A stretch of 7,246 nt of DNA from an uncultured Oscillospiraceae bacterium (GTDB taxonomy: Bacteria; Bacillota; Clostridia; Oscillospirales; Oscillospiraceae), in the NCBI GenBank assembly GCA_934546725.1, contig CAKTED010000073.1, forward strand, positions 1-7,246, written 5' to 3'. Every line of letters begins with the position of its first letter. Position 1 is the first letter of the stretch. Shown piece by piece: positions 1 through 4,991 of this stretch. Below the pieces are notes generated by a model, which was not told the origin of the DNA, searched no databases, and saw only the letters and a program-made list of their open reading frames with translations. The position numbers and the translations under genes are program-made.

Positions 1-29
1 ATCTTGTTAAGCGAAACCTTTTCTTCCAT
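1..29 (-). CDS. 5' end of an unidentified minus-strand gene (partial)
   Basis: Reading the minus strand, an ATG at 29-27 opens a frame coding MEEKVSLNK before the window ends. A GGAGA ribosome site lies at 41-37, about 8 bases upstream, which is the normal spacing. Nine residues are too few to name a family. The gene is co-directional with the PAP2 gene, but a strong hairpin with a T tract (60-105) lies between them and only about 30 bases remain between the T tract and the ATG. There is therefore hardly room for a separate promoter. It either relies on read-through or uses a promoter inside the hairpin region. It could also be a chance start, but the ribosome site argues for a real gene. Confidence 0.5.
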
Positions 30-59
30 TTGAAAATCTCCGTTTCTGAATTTTTGCGC

Positions 60-105
60 AAAAAAAGTGCGTAGATCCGGGATATACCTGGATTTACGCA
101 CTTTT
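60..105 (-). terminator. Strong hairpin terminator downstream of the PAP2 gene
   Basis: Arms 63-78 and 90-105 pair over 16 positions with one G-T wobble. Three further pairs (79-81 with 87-89, one of them G-T) leave a five-base loop ATATA. On the minus strand the stem runs into seven T (66-60), the classic Rho-independent layout. It lies about 40 bases past the PAP2 stop codon. The plus strand also has four T at the stem end, so it could work weakly in that direction, but no plus-strand gene precedes it here. Confidence 0.85.
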
Positions 106-145
106 GCTACGCGGCAGCTTTATTTTATCAGATTTCCGGAAAATT

Positions 146-805
146 TCAAGCCGCGTTTTGAGATTTTTTTCGCCACGGACGATAGACGATCAGAAATATT
201 ACGGCCGCGACCGGTATGGCCGTTATGACGTCCAGCGCCGAGTGCTGCTTGACGAAGGTCGTGGAAACGCTTATCAGCACCGCGAGGGCAATGACCGCCG
301 CGCGGAGACCGCGATTTTTGAGCTCCCGGCACATGCACACGGCCTCCGCCGCCGCCATCGCGCCGAGAACGTGCATGCTCGGCAGAACGTTCAGGTTATC
401 GTCCAGCGTATAGATGAGGCCAAGTATCCGTGTGCAGATATTGCTGCGCTCAAAGCTCTCCGGGCGCAGATCCTGTCCGTTCGGGAAGATGAGGAAGAAC
501 AGCGACACGGAGAAAAAGCTCAACGCTATGTCCGTCATGTATTTTTTGAAGCCCTCGTGGTCGCGCCGGAGCAGGTACAGTCCCACGGCGAAAAGAAACG
601 GGTACCACAGAACATAGGGTATTACGAAGTATTCACAGAACGGGATGGCATCGTCCAGCGGTATGTACGAGACCCAGTAGCTGCCGGTTATGAGCCGCTC
701 TTCAAGAAAAAATACTATCAGGAACGCGGGCAGAACCAGTATATACCACAGATAGCTGTTCTCCTTTCGCAGAAGGAAGGGGCGCTCGCGCTTTGTTTTC
801 TTCAT
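146..805 (-). CDS. PAP2-superfamily integral membrane phosphatase
   Basis: This 219-residue membrane protein belongs to the PAP2 (phosphatidic acid phosphatase type 2) superfamily, whose members hydrolyse lipid phosphates or pyrophosphates through a phospho-histidine. The three motifs appear in order: FPNGQDLRP at residues 107-115 (equivalent of KxxxxxxRP), LPSMH at 141-145 (PSGH variant, H145) and STTFVKQHSALD at 181-192 (H188 nucleophile, D192). About six hydrophobic segments are visible near residues 18-35, 60-79, 91-108, 146-160, 169-185 and 193-208, with a basic N-terminus and C-terminus. The frame is open back to 985, but the start at 805 is chosen because AGGAGG lies seven bases before it. 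The substrate is uncertain. Undecaprenyl pyrophosphate, phosphatidate or a related lipid are all possible, and the PSMH/VKQH form resembles the inositolphosphotransferase-like branch. It stands as a single gene, ended by the hairpin at 60-105. Confidence 0.88.
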   Translation of the reverse strand: MKKTKRERPFLLRKENSYLWYILVLPAFLIVFFLEERLITGSYWVSYIPLDDAIPFCEYFVIPYVLWYPFLFAVGLYLLRRDHEGFKKYMTDIALSFFSVSLFFLIFPNGQDLRPESFERSNICTRILGLIYTLDDNLNVLPSMHVLGAMAAAEAVCMCRELKNRGLRAAVIALAVLISVSTTFVKQHSALDVITAIPVAAVIFLIVYRPWRKKSQNAA

Positions 806-812
806 TTCGTCA

Positions 813-818
813 CCTCCT
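813..818 (-). promoter_or_regulatory. Ribosome binding site fixing the PAP2 start
   Basis: The minus strand reads AGGAGG here, seven bases before the ATG at 805-803. This selects the 219-residue product over the 279-residue open frame that begins at 985, whose first 60 codons cross the upstream control region. Confidence 0.85.
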
Positions 819-846
819 GTTCGGCAAAATATCCGTCTTTTTGCTG

Positions 847-885
847 CGAACATTCGTTCTAAATTGTGCAATCGAACAAAAATTC
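847..885. promoter_or_regulatory. Candidate LexA (SOS) operator with a second degenerate copy
   Basis: CGAACATTCGTTCT at 847-860 contains GAAC-N4-GTTC and fits 12 of 14 positions of the Bacillus-type LexA/DinR box CGAACRNRYGTTYC. A second site, GAACAAAAATTC at 874-885, has one half-site mismatch and lies 26 bases away. The pair sits 42 to 80 bases upstream of the PAP2 ATG. A weak minus-strand -10-like TAGAAC (861-856) overlaps the first box and an AATTTT (884-879) lies 17 bases further up, so the boxes would cover that promoter. The boxes are seen directly; binding by LexA is inference. Confidence 0.45.
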
Positions 886-905
886 GATTTTTGGGCGGAA
901 AGGGC

Positions 906-934
906 TTTATTTTGGCCTCAAACTGGTCTATACT
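906..934 (+). promoter_or_regulatory. Putative promoter of the 33-residue ORF
   Basis: A TATACT -10 box at 929-934 matches five of six consensus bases. The hexamer 17 bases upstream, TTTATT at 906-911, is a poor -35. Transcription would begin near 941, giving a leader of about 33 bases before the ATG at 974. Confidence 0.45.
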
Positions 935-973
935 CCTTGCATGAAGCAAAATAATATCACGGAGGATAAGATC

Positions 974-1075
974 ATGCAGAAACACAGATTTGAAATTTTC
1001 GGGTACATAAAGGTCATCAGCTTCATAGTCATGCTCGGTATGGCGGAGCCGATGGCATCCATGCTGCTGCGCTGA
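974..1075 (+). CDS. Possible small hydrophobic protein of 33 residues
   Basis: A short frame coding a 33-residue peptide that begins MQKHRFEIFGYIK and ends MASMLLR. GGAGG at 961-965 stands eight bases before the ATG, and a plausible promoter lies upstream. The N-terminal third is polar and basic. Residues about 12-24 (IKVISFIVMLGMA) are hydrophobic and could form one short membrane segment, and six methionines are present. The frame is open further upstream, but the ribosome site favours 974. I recognise no family. Its stop at 1073-1075 lies two bases from the end of the convergent reductase gene. It could be a genuine small membrane peptide or a chance frame with a good ribosome site. Conservation in relatives would decide. 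Confidence 0.4.
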   Translation: MQKHRFEIFGYIKVISFIVMLGMAEPMASMLLR

Positions 1076-1077
1076 GC

Positions 1078-2094
1078 TCAGAGCCCTCTGGTGAACTGCT
1101 CGAAGTCCTCAAGGTTCTTTCTGAGCAGGGCGGGCGTATCGAGCGAATAGGGACATTTGCTTTTGCAGTGGCCGCAATTTTTGCAATCCTTTATTTTTGC
1201 CATCTTTTCGTGCCATGCGGGTGTGGTGTATTCCTGCCAGGGGGCGCGGCGCAGCATGAGCGACATGCGCGCGCAGTTGTTTATTTCTATCCCGGCGGGA
1301 CATGGCATGCAGTAGCCGCAGCCGCGGCAGAAGTTCCCGGCAAGCTCCTTTTTGTCGTGCTCGATAACGGCCTTCAGCTCGTCCGTCAGCTCCGGCTCCG
1401 CCGTCTGGTACGAAAGGAATTCGTCCAGCTCGCTTTCGCGCTGAATGCCCCAGATGGGCAGAACGCCGTCCTGCTGCGCCATAAATGCATATGCCGCGGC
1501 CGAGTTGTTTATAAGTCCGCCGGACAGCGCCTTCATGGCGATGAAGCCGACGTTCCTTTCGCGGCAGAGGGATACGAGCTCCAGCTCCTTATCGGACGCA
1601 AGGTACGAAAACGGGAACTGCAGCGTGTCGTAAAGCCCGCTTTCCACTGCCTCGCGCGCCACGGCGAGCCGATGGTTCGTTATGCCGATAAAGCGTATTT
1701 TGCCCTGCTCGCGCGCCTTGAGCATGGCCTCATAAAGCCCCGTCCCGTCGCCCGGCTTCGGAACAAAGGCCGGGTTGTGGAACTGGTATATGTCAACGTG
1801 GTCCGTGCGAAGGTTTTTAAGGCTCGTTTCAAGGTCCGCCCAGAAGTCCTCGGCGTTCTGCGCGCCGGTCTTCGTGGCGATGACGAGACGGTCGCGTATG
1901 TGCTCGAACGCCATGCCGAGCTTTTCCTCACTGTCGGTATAATAGCGGGCGGTATCAAAGAAGTTTATCCCGCCGTAAAAAGCCTTCTGGAGCAGATATA
2001 CGGCATCATTTGCCGCAACGCGCTGCACGGGCAGCGCGCCGAAGCCGTTGGCGTTCACGCATATGCCGGTCCTGCCGAGAGTTACAGTTCTCAT
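1078..2094 (-). CDS. Aldo/keto reductase with C-terminal 2[4Fe-4S] ferredoxin domain
   Basis: This 338-residue cytoplasmic oxidoreductase has an aldo/keto reductase barrel followed by a ferredoxin-like domain. The family's N-terminal signature reads LGRTGICVNANGFGALPVQR (residues 6-25). The catalytic tetrad is visible as D47 and Y52 (FFDTARYYTDSE), K75 (IATKTG) and H106 (YQFHNP). Near residue 255 the fold changes to two cysteine clusters: CRGCGYCMPCP (C256, C259, C262, C265) and CKNCGHCKSKCP (C304, C307, C310, C314). These are suited to two [4Fe-4S] centres, as in the anaerobe-type subgroup often just labelled aldo/keto reductase. The substrate is not known; NAD(P)H- or ferredoxin-linked carbonyl reduction is the family expectation. 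The start at 2094 has AGGAGG 11 bases upstream. The open frame reaches 2193, but that would begin upstream of the likely promoter. It is divergent from the XRE gene, which may control it. Confidence 0.92.
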   Translation of the reverse strand: MRTVTLGRTGICVNANGFGALPVQRVAANDAVYLLQKAFYGGINFFDTARYYTDSEEKLGMAFEHIRDRLVIATKTGAQNAEDFWADLETSLKNLRTDHVDIYQFHNPAFVPKPGDGTGLYEAMLKAREQGKIRFIGITNHRLAVAREAVESGLYDTLQFPFSYLASDKELELVSLCRERNVGFIAMKALSGGLINNSAAAYAFMAQQDGVLPIWGIQRESELDEFLSYQTAEPELTDELKAVIEHDKKELAGNFCRGCGYCMPCPAGIEINNCARMSLMLRRAPWQEYTTPAWHEKMAKIKDCKNCGHCKSKCPYSLDTPALLRKNLEDFEQFTRGL

Positions 2095-2105
2095 TATAAT
2101 ATCAG

Positions 2106-2111
2106 CCTCCT
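2106..2111 (-). promoter_or_regulatory. Ribosome binding site of the aldo/keto reductase
   Basis: The minus strand reads AGGAGG here, with 11 bases to the ATG at 2094. That spacing is slightly long but usable. It supports the 338-residue start over the longer frame. Confidence 0.75.
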
Positions 2112-2131
2112 GCCTGTTCGATAATATTGCC

Positions 2132-2160
2132 ATTTTACCAGCAGCGGCGGCAATTGGCAA
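2132..2160 (-). promoter_or_regulatory. Promoter of the aldo/keto reductase gene
   Basis: On the minus strand, TTGCCA (2160-2155, five of six matches to TTGACA) is followed after 17 bases by TAAAAT (2137-2132, five of six matches). Transcription would begin near 2125, giving a leader of about 30 bases that contains the AGGAGG. The arms GCGGCA (2147-2152) and TGCCGC (2166-2171) flank the -35 box as an inverted repeat and could be an operator. Confidence 0.7.
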
Positions 2161-2209
2161 TAAGCTGCCGCAATTTTCTTTTTTCACTCCCATACATTTG
2201 CAAAAGGGC

Positions 2210-2238
2210 TTTACAAAGCCGCCGTCTCCCAGTATAAT
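2210..2238 (+). promoter_or_regulatory. Promoter of the xre-lepA operon
   Basis: TTTACA at 2210-2215 (five of six) and a perfect TATAAT at 2233-2238 are separated by 17 bases. This is the best promoter in the window. Transcription would begin near 2245, about 30 bases before the TTG start. The -35 box lies inside the short palindrome GGCTTTACAAAGCC (2207-2220), and the -10 lies in the inner part of the 2213-2279 inverted repeat. Regulation by a DNA-binding protein, probably the repressor's own product, is plausible. Confidence 0.78.
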
Positions 2239-2279
2239 ACATTATTACGAATAGTATTATGGGGAGGCGGCGGCTTTGT
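2213..2279. repeat. Long imperfect inverted repeat over promoter, ribosome site and start codon
   Basis: ACAAAGCCGCCGTCTCCC (2213-2230) pairs with 2262-2279 over 18 positions, with a single T-G exception at 2225/2267. Inside, ATAATAC (2234-2240) pairs with GTATTAT (2254-2260). The whole element has 25 paired positions in 67 bases and a 13-base central loop. It begins in the -35 box, contains the -10 box and the GGGGAGG ribosome site, and ends just past the TTG start codon. The predicted transcription start lies near its centre, so the normal mRNA carries only the right arm. The symmetry therefore acts either in DNA (operator, cruciform) or in a longer read-through or antisense RNA. There is no T tract on the plus strand, so it is not a standard terminator. 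Confidence 0.85.
2261..2267 (+). promoter_or_regulatory. Ribosome binding site selecting a TTG start
   Basis: GGGGAGG ends eight bases before TTG at 2276-2278. No in-frame ATG or GTG lies nearby, and the XRE domain needs residues from this point, so TTG is the start. The ATG at 2259 is in another frame that lacks family similarity. Confidence 0.8.
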
Positions 2280-2806
2280 CCGAACGGTTCAACGATATTC
2301 TGTCCCGGCTGCGCCACGAAAAGGGCGTCAGCCAGCGCGAGGCCGCTGCAGAGCTCGGCATTTCCCAGGCGCTGCTTTCACATTATGAAAACGGAGTTCG
2401 CGAGCCGGGTCTGGCGTTTCTTGCGCAGGCCTGCGACTATTACGGCGTTTCGACGGACTATATCCTCGGGCGCAGCGGGTGCCGCGAGCGCCTTGCCTTC
2501 ACGGGCGCGCAGCTCGAGACGGCTGAGCCGTATATTCGCGCCGCGCTGGAGCTGGCAGAGGCCGTCCTCTCACTTCCCGACGCGGACGAACGGGAAAAAT
2601 TTGCCTCGCTGATCTCGGCTCTTATCTGCTCGCTCTCTTACGGGGGGCGGTACGGCCGACGCGGCGAGCTGATAAACGCGCTCGTTTCTCTGCGCCGCGC
2701 CCAGCTTGAGCCCACGCTTTCCGCCCTCGGCTTTGCGCCGCAGGAGCTTTTGCGGCGCACGGAGGATGAGCTCGGCATGCTTTTTGATGAACAGGTGGAT
2801 AGATAA
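2276..2806 (+). CDS. XRE-family helix-turn-helix transcriptional regulator
   Basis: A 176-residue cytoplasmic DNA-binding protein. Residues about 4-65 form a Cro/C1-type helix-turn-helix domain: RLRHEKGVSQREAAAELGIS at 11-30 covers helices 1-2, QALLSHYENGVREPG at 31-45 contains the recognition helix, and the domain closes with the usual YGVSTDYILGRS (56-67). The remaining 110 residues are helical, alanine- and leucine-rich, and match nothing I recognise. They may mediate dimerisation or sense a ligand. Translation starts at TTG with GGGGAGG ahead of it. The stop TAA abuts the lepA ATG, so the two genes are likely co-transcribed and translationally coupled. The divergent reductase gene and the inverted repeats in the shared control region suggest autoregulation and control of the reductase, which is inference from position. 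Confidence 0.9.
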   Translation: MSERFNDILSRLRHEKGVSQREAAAELGISQALLSHYENGVREPGLAFLAQACDYYGVSTDYILGRSGCRERLAFTGAQLETAEPYIRAALELAEAVLSLPDADEREKFASLISALICSLSYGGRYGRRGELINALVSLRRAQLEPTLSALGFAPQELLRRTEDELGMLFDEQVDR

Positions 2807-4612
2807 ATGATTGAACAGTCCAAAATAAGAAATTTTTCGATTATAGCCCACATCGACCACGGCAAGAGCACCCTTGCGGACCGGCTGCTGGAGAAATGCC
2901 ACGCCGTGGACCCGCGCGATATGGAAAACCAACTGCTCGACAATATGGATCTTGAGCGCGAGCGCGGCATAACGATCAAGGCCCGCGCCGTGGGACTGAC
3001 GTATCAGGCCGCCGACGGGGACTATTATACGCTCAACCTTATAGATACGCCGGGCCATGTGGACTTTAACTACGAGGTGTCGCGCAGTCTTGCCGCCTGC
3101 GAGGGCGCCGTGCTCGTCGTTGACGCGCGGCAGGGAACCGAGGCGCAGACGCTTGCAAACGCCTATCTCGCGCTTGACAATAATCTTGAGATCCTCCCTG
3201 TCGTAAACAAGATCGACCTGCCGGGCGCGGACCCGCAGAAGGTCAAGAAGGAGATCGAGGACATAATCGGCATCCCGGCCATGGACGCGCCGGAGATATC
3301 CGCCAAGCTCGGCATAAATATCGACGCCGTGCTCGAGGACGTTGTAAAGAACGTGCCCGCGCCGAAGGGCGACCCGAAGGCTCCGCTCAAGGCGCTGATT
3401 TTTGACAGCCAGTATGACAGCTTCGTGGGTGTCATTGTCTATATCCGCCTGAAGGACGGCGAGATACGCCCGGGGGTGGACATTAAAATGATGGCCTCCG
3501 GCGCGGAGTATAAGGTCGTCGAGGTCGGCCATATGCGCCCGATAGGACTTGAACCCTGCGACGTGCTCTCGGCGGGTGACGTCGGCTATTTCACGGCCAG
3601 TATAAAGAACGTTTCCGATACCCAGTCCGGCGATACCGTAACCGGGCTTGAAAACCCCGCCGCGGAGCCGCTGCCGGGCTATCGCCCCGCGCAGCCGATG
3701 GTCTATTCCGGCGTCTATCCGGCGGACGGCGCGCGTTATCCGGACCTGCGCGACGCGCTCGAAAAGCTCAAGCTCAATGATGCCGCCCTCTCGTTCGACC
3801 CCGAATCCTCCGCCGCGCTCGGCTTCGGCTTCCGCTGCGGCTTCCTCGGGCTGCTGCATATGGAGATAATTCAGGAGCGGCTGGAGCGTGAGTTCAACCT
3901 TGACCTTATCACGACCGCGCCGAGCGTTATATATAAGGTAGTGAAGACCGACGGCGAGACCGTCATGATCGATAATCCGCTCAACTACCCGGACCCCTCC
4001 GTCATAGAATGGGCGGAGGAGCCGTTCGTGAAGGCCTCCATCATGACGCCCGTGGAGTTCGTAGGCAACATCATGGACCTCTGCCAGGAAAAGCGCGGCG
4101 AGTTTAAGGATATGGTGTATCTTGACGCCGAGCGCGTCGAGCTGCACTACCATATGCCGCTCAACGAGATAATTTACGACTTTTTTGACGCTCTGAAGTC
4201 GCGCACGAAGGGCTACGCCTCGCTCGACTATGAGCTGGAAGAATACCGCCGCTCCGAGCTCGTCAAGCTTGATATCCTGCTCAATGGCGACGTTGTGGAT
4301 GCGCTGTCGTTCATCGTTCATAAGGATAAGGCCTATGAGCGCGGCCGCCGCATTGCCGAAAAGCTCAAGGATAATATACCCCGCCAGCTGTTCGAGGTAC
4401 CCGTTCAGGCGGCGATTGGCGGCAAGGTCATTGCCCGCGAGACCATAAAGGCCGTGCGTAAGGACGTCCTTGCCAAGTGCTACGGCGGCGACATTACGCG
4501 AAAGAAGAAGCTGCTCGAAAAGCAGAAGGAGGGCAAAAAGCGCATGCGCAGCCTTGGCAGCGTATCCGTTCCGCAGGAGGCCTTCATGGCCGTCCTCCGC
4601 CTTGACGAATAA
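2807..4612 (+). CDS. lepA: Elongation factor 4 (LepA), ribosome back-translocating GTPase
   Basis: The complete 601-residue LepA/EF-4 is a translational GTPase related to EF-G that acts on stalled or assembling ribosomes, in the cytoplasm and at the membrane. The GTPase motifs are all intact: AHIDHGKS (14-21, G1), RGIT (53-56, G2), DTPGH (80-84, G3), NKID (134-137, G4) and SAK (165-167, G5). EF-G-like domains II, III and V follow, and then the LepA-specific C-terminal domain with [20 protein letters not shown] and the ending [17 protein letters not shown]. Length is normal for the family (about 600). The start ATG follows the regulator's TAA with no gap. AGGTGG at 2793-2798, inside the regulator gene, is eight bases upstream. 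Codon use is rich in GCC/GCG and includes frequent ATA, like the neighbouring reductase. Common lepA partners such as hemW or holA are not seen here. Confidence 0.98.
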   Translation: MIEQSKIRNFSIIAHIDHGKSTLADRLLEKCHAVDPRDMENQLLDNMDLERERGITIKARAVGLTYQAADGDYYTLNLIDTPGHVDFNYEVSRSLAACEGAVLVVDARQGTEAQTLANAYLALDNNLEILPVVNKIDLPGADPQKVKKEIEDIIGIPAMDAPEISAKLGINIDAVLEDVVKNVPAPKGDPKAPLKALIFDSQYDSFVGVIVYIRLKDGEIRPGVDIKMMASGAEYKVVEVGHMRPIGLEPCDVLSAGDVGYFTASIKNVSDTQSGDTVTGLENPAAEPLPGYRPAQPMVYSGVYPADGARYPDLRDALEKLKLNDAALSFDPESSAALGFGFRCGFLGLLHMEIIQERLEREFNLDLITTAPSVIYKVVKTDGETVMIDNPLNYPDPSVIEWAEEPFVKASIMTPVEFVGNIMDLCQEKRGEFKDMVYLDAERVELHYHMPLNEIIYDFFDALKSRTKGYASLDYELEEYRRSELVKLDILLNGDVVDALSFIVHKDKAYERGRRIAEKLKDNIPRQLFEVPVQAAIGGKVIARETIKAVRKDVLAKCYGGDITRKKKLLEKQKEGKKRMRSLGSVSVPQEAFMAVLRLDE

Positions 4613-4643
4613 AAGTATCAAAGAAATGCGAGTATTTCTGCGA

Positions 4644-4670
4644 GAGCGCGTCGACAAAGTCGATGCGCTC
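4644..4670 (+). other. Stable hairpin after lepA without a T tract
   Basis: GAGCGCGTCGAC (4644-4655) and GTCGATGCGCTC (4659-4670) form a 12-pair stem with one G-T wobble around an AAA loop, 31 bases past the lepA stop. It is strong enough to be a terminator stem, but the bases after it (ATATGCGG) are not T-rich. It may protect the 3' end of the xre-lepA mRNA, act with Rho, or be a dispersed palindromic repeat. Confidence 0.6.
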
Positions 4671-4732
4671 ATATGCGGCCGATTCCTGAAAATGGCGTAT
4701 ATTACACAAATGTTACAAATGCCCCAAAACGT

Positions 4733-4761
4733 TTGATTTTCCGAAAAGCGCGTGATATTAT
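4733..4761 (+). promoter_or_regulatory. Probable promoter of the SLH-protein gene
   Basis: TTGATT (4733-4738, four of six) and TATTAT (4756-4761, five of six) are 17 bases apart. Transcription would begin near 4768, which leaves a leader of about 224 bases. An A/T-rich direct repeat, TTACACAAATG then TTACAAATG (about 4702-4721), lies just upstream and could be an activator site or UP element. Closer to the gene only weak alternatives are seen, such as TAAAAA at 4936 or GATAAT at 4966. Confidence 0.55.
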
Positions 4762-4767
4762 CATCTC

Positions 4768-4991
4768 GCAAAGGATGAAGCGGCGCTTTTGGCGTCTCTT
4801 CGCCCCGAACAGCAAAAAGCGGCTTCGGAGTACCGGAGATTTCCTTACGGTGCGGCGGAGCATCCGTTCCGCCGCATCTCCTCCACAAGCCCGAGCCGCA
4901 CCCCCAAAGCGATGTCAACGTTTTGTACGATGACATAAAAACGCCCGGTTCATGTTACGGGCAACGATAATTAAATAAAGGAGGAAAAAAC
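4768..4991 (+). other. Long structured 5' leader of the SLH-protein mRNA
   Basis: No credible gene lies between lepA and 4992. From the predicted start near 4768 the leader folds into several parts. The first is a two-part stem in which GAAGC (4777-4781) plus CGCTTTT (4784-4790) pair with AAAAGCG (4815-4821) plus GCTTC (4822-4826), with a GGCG/CGCC inner stem. The second is a stem whose core TGCGGCGGA (4851-4859) pairs perfectly with TCCGCCGCA (4868-4876). The third is a set of small stems, CGTTTT/AAAACG (4919-4943) or GCCCG/CGGGC (4943-4962). TCCTCC at 4879-4884 is complementary to the ribosome site GGAGGA (4980-4985). Long, stem-rich leaders are known to stabilise S-layer mRNAs in other bacteria; that role here is inference. 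I do not recognise a known riboswitch. Confidence 0.5.
4978..4984 (+). promoter_or_regulatory. Near-perfect ribosome binding site of the SLH gene
   Basis: AAGGAGG sits seven bases before the ATG at 4992 in an A-rich, unstructured context. This is the strongest ribosome site in the window and agrees with high expression. Confidence 0.9.

Noticed and set aside
104..862. 252-codon plus-strand frame opposite the PAP2 gene
   Set aside because: It is antisense to the PAP2 motifs, has no ribosome site, and its translation is charged and compositionally odd.
871..892. ATCGAA/TTCGAT hairpin followed by five T as a terminator
   Set aside because: The stem is only six A/T-rich pairs with a six-base loop, and no plus-strand gene lies upstream to end. 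The sequence fits a degenerate operator better.
806..985. 60-residue N-terminal extension of the PAP2 protein
   Set aside because: It covers the operator-like sites and lacks a ribosome site at 985. The AGGAGG at 818-813 supports the internal ATG.
1072..1090. CTGAGCTCAG palindrome and CAGAG/CTCTG pair at the convergent gene ends as a shared terminator
   Set aside because: The palindromes are short, have little or no loop, and no T tract follows on either strand.
1168..2124. 318-codon plus-strand frame opposite the aldo/keto reductase
   Set aside because: It is fully antisense to a gene with intact catalytic and iron-sulfur motifs and has no recognisable domain.
2259..2612. ATG at 2259 as a start for a gene with GGGGAGG
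   Set aside because: The ATG overlaps the ribosome site itself and is out of frame with the XRE domain. Its product is an Arg/Ser-rich shadow.
4626..4736. 36-codon frame between lepA and the SLH promoter (MRVFLRERVDKVDALI...)
   Set aside because: No ribosome site precedes the ATG, and the frame runs through the 4644-4670 hairpin, which explains the sequence better.
2570..4936. 788-codon open frame on the minus strand opposite lepA
   Set aside because: It lies antisense over the whole of lepA and the regulator's end. Its translation is Arg/His/Leu-rich low-similarity sequence with no family motif, and it arises from the codon bias of lepA.
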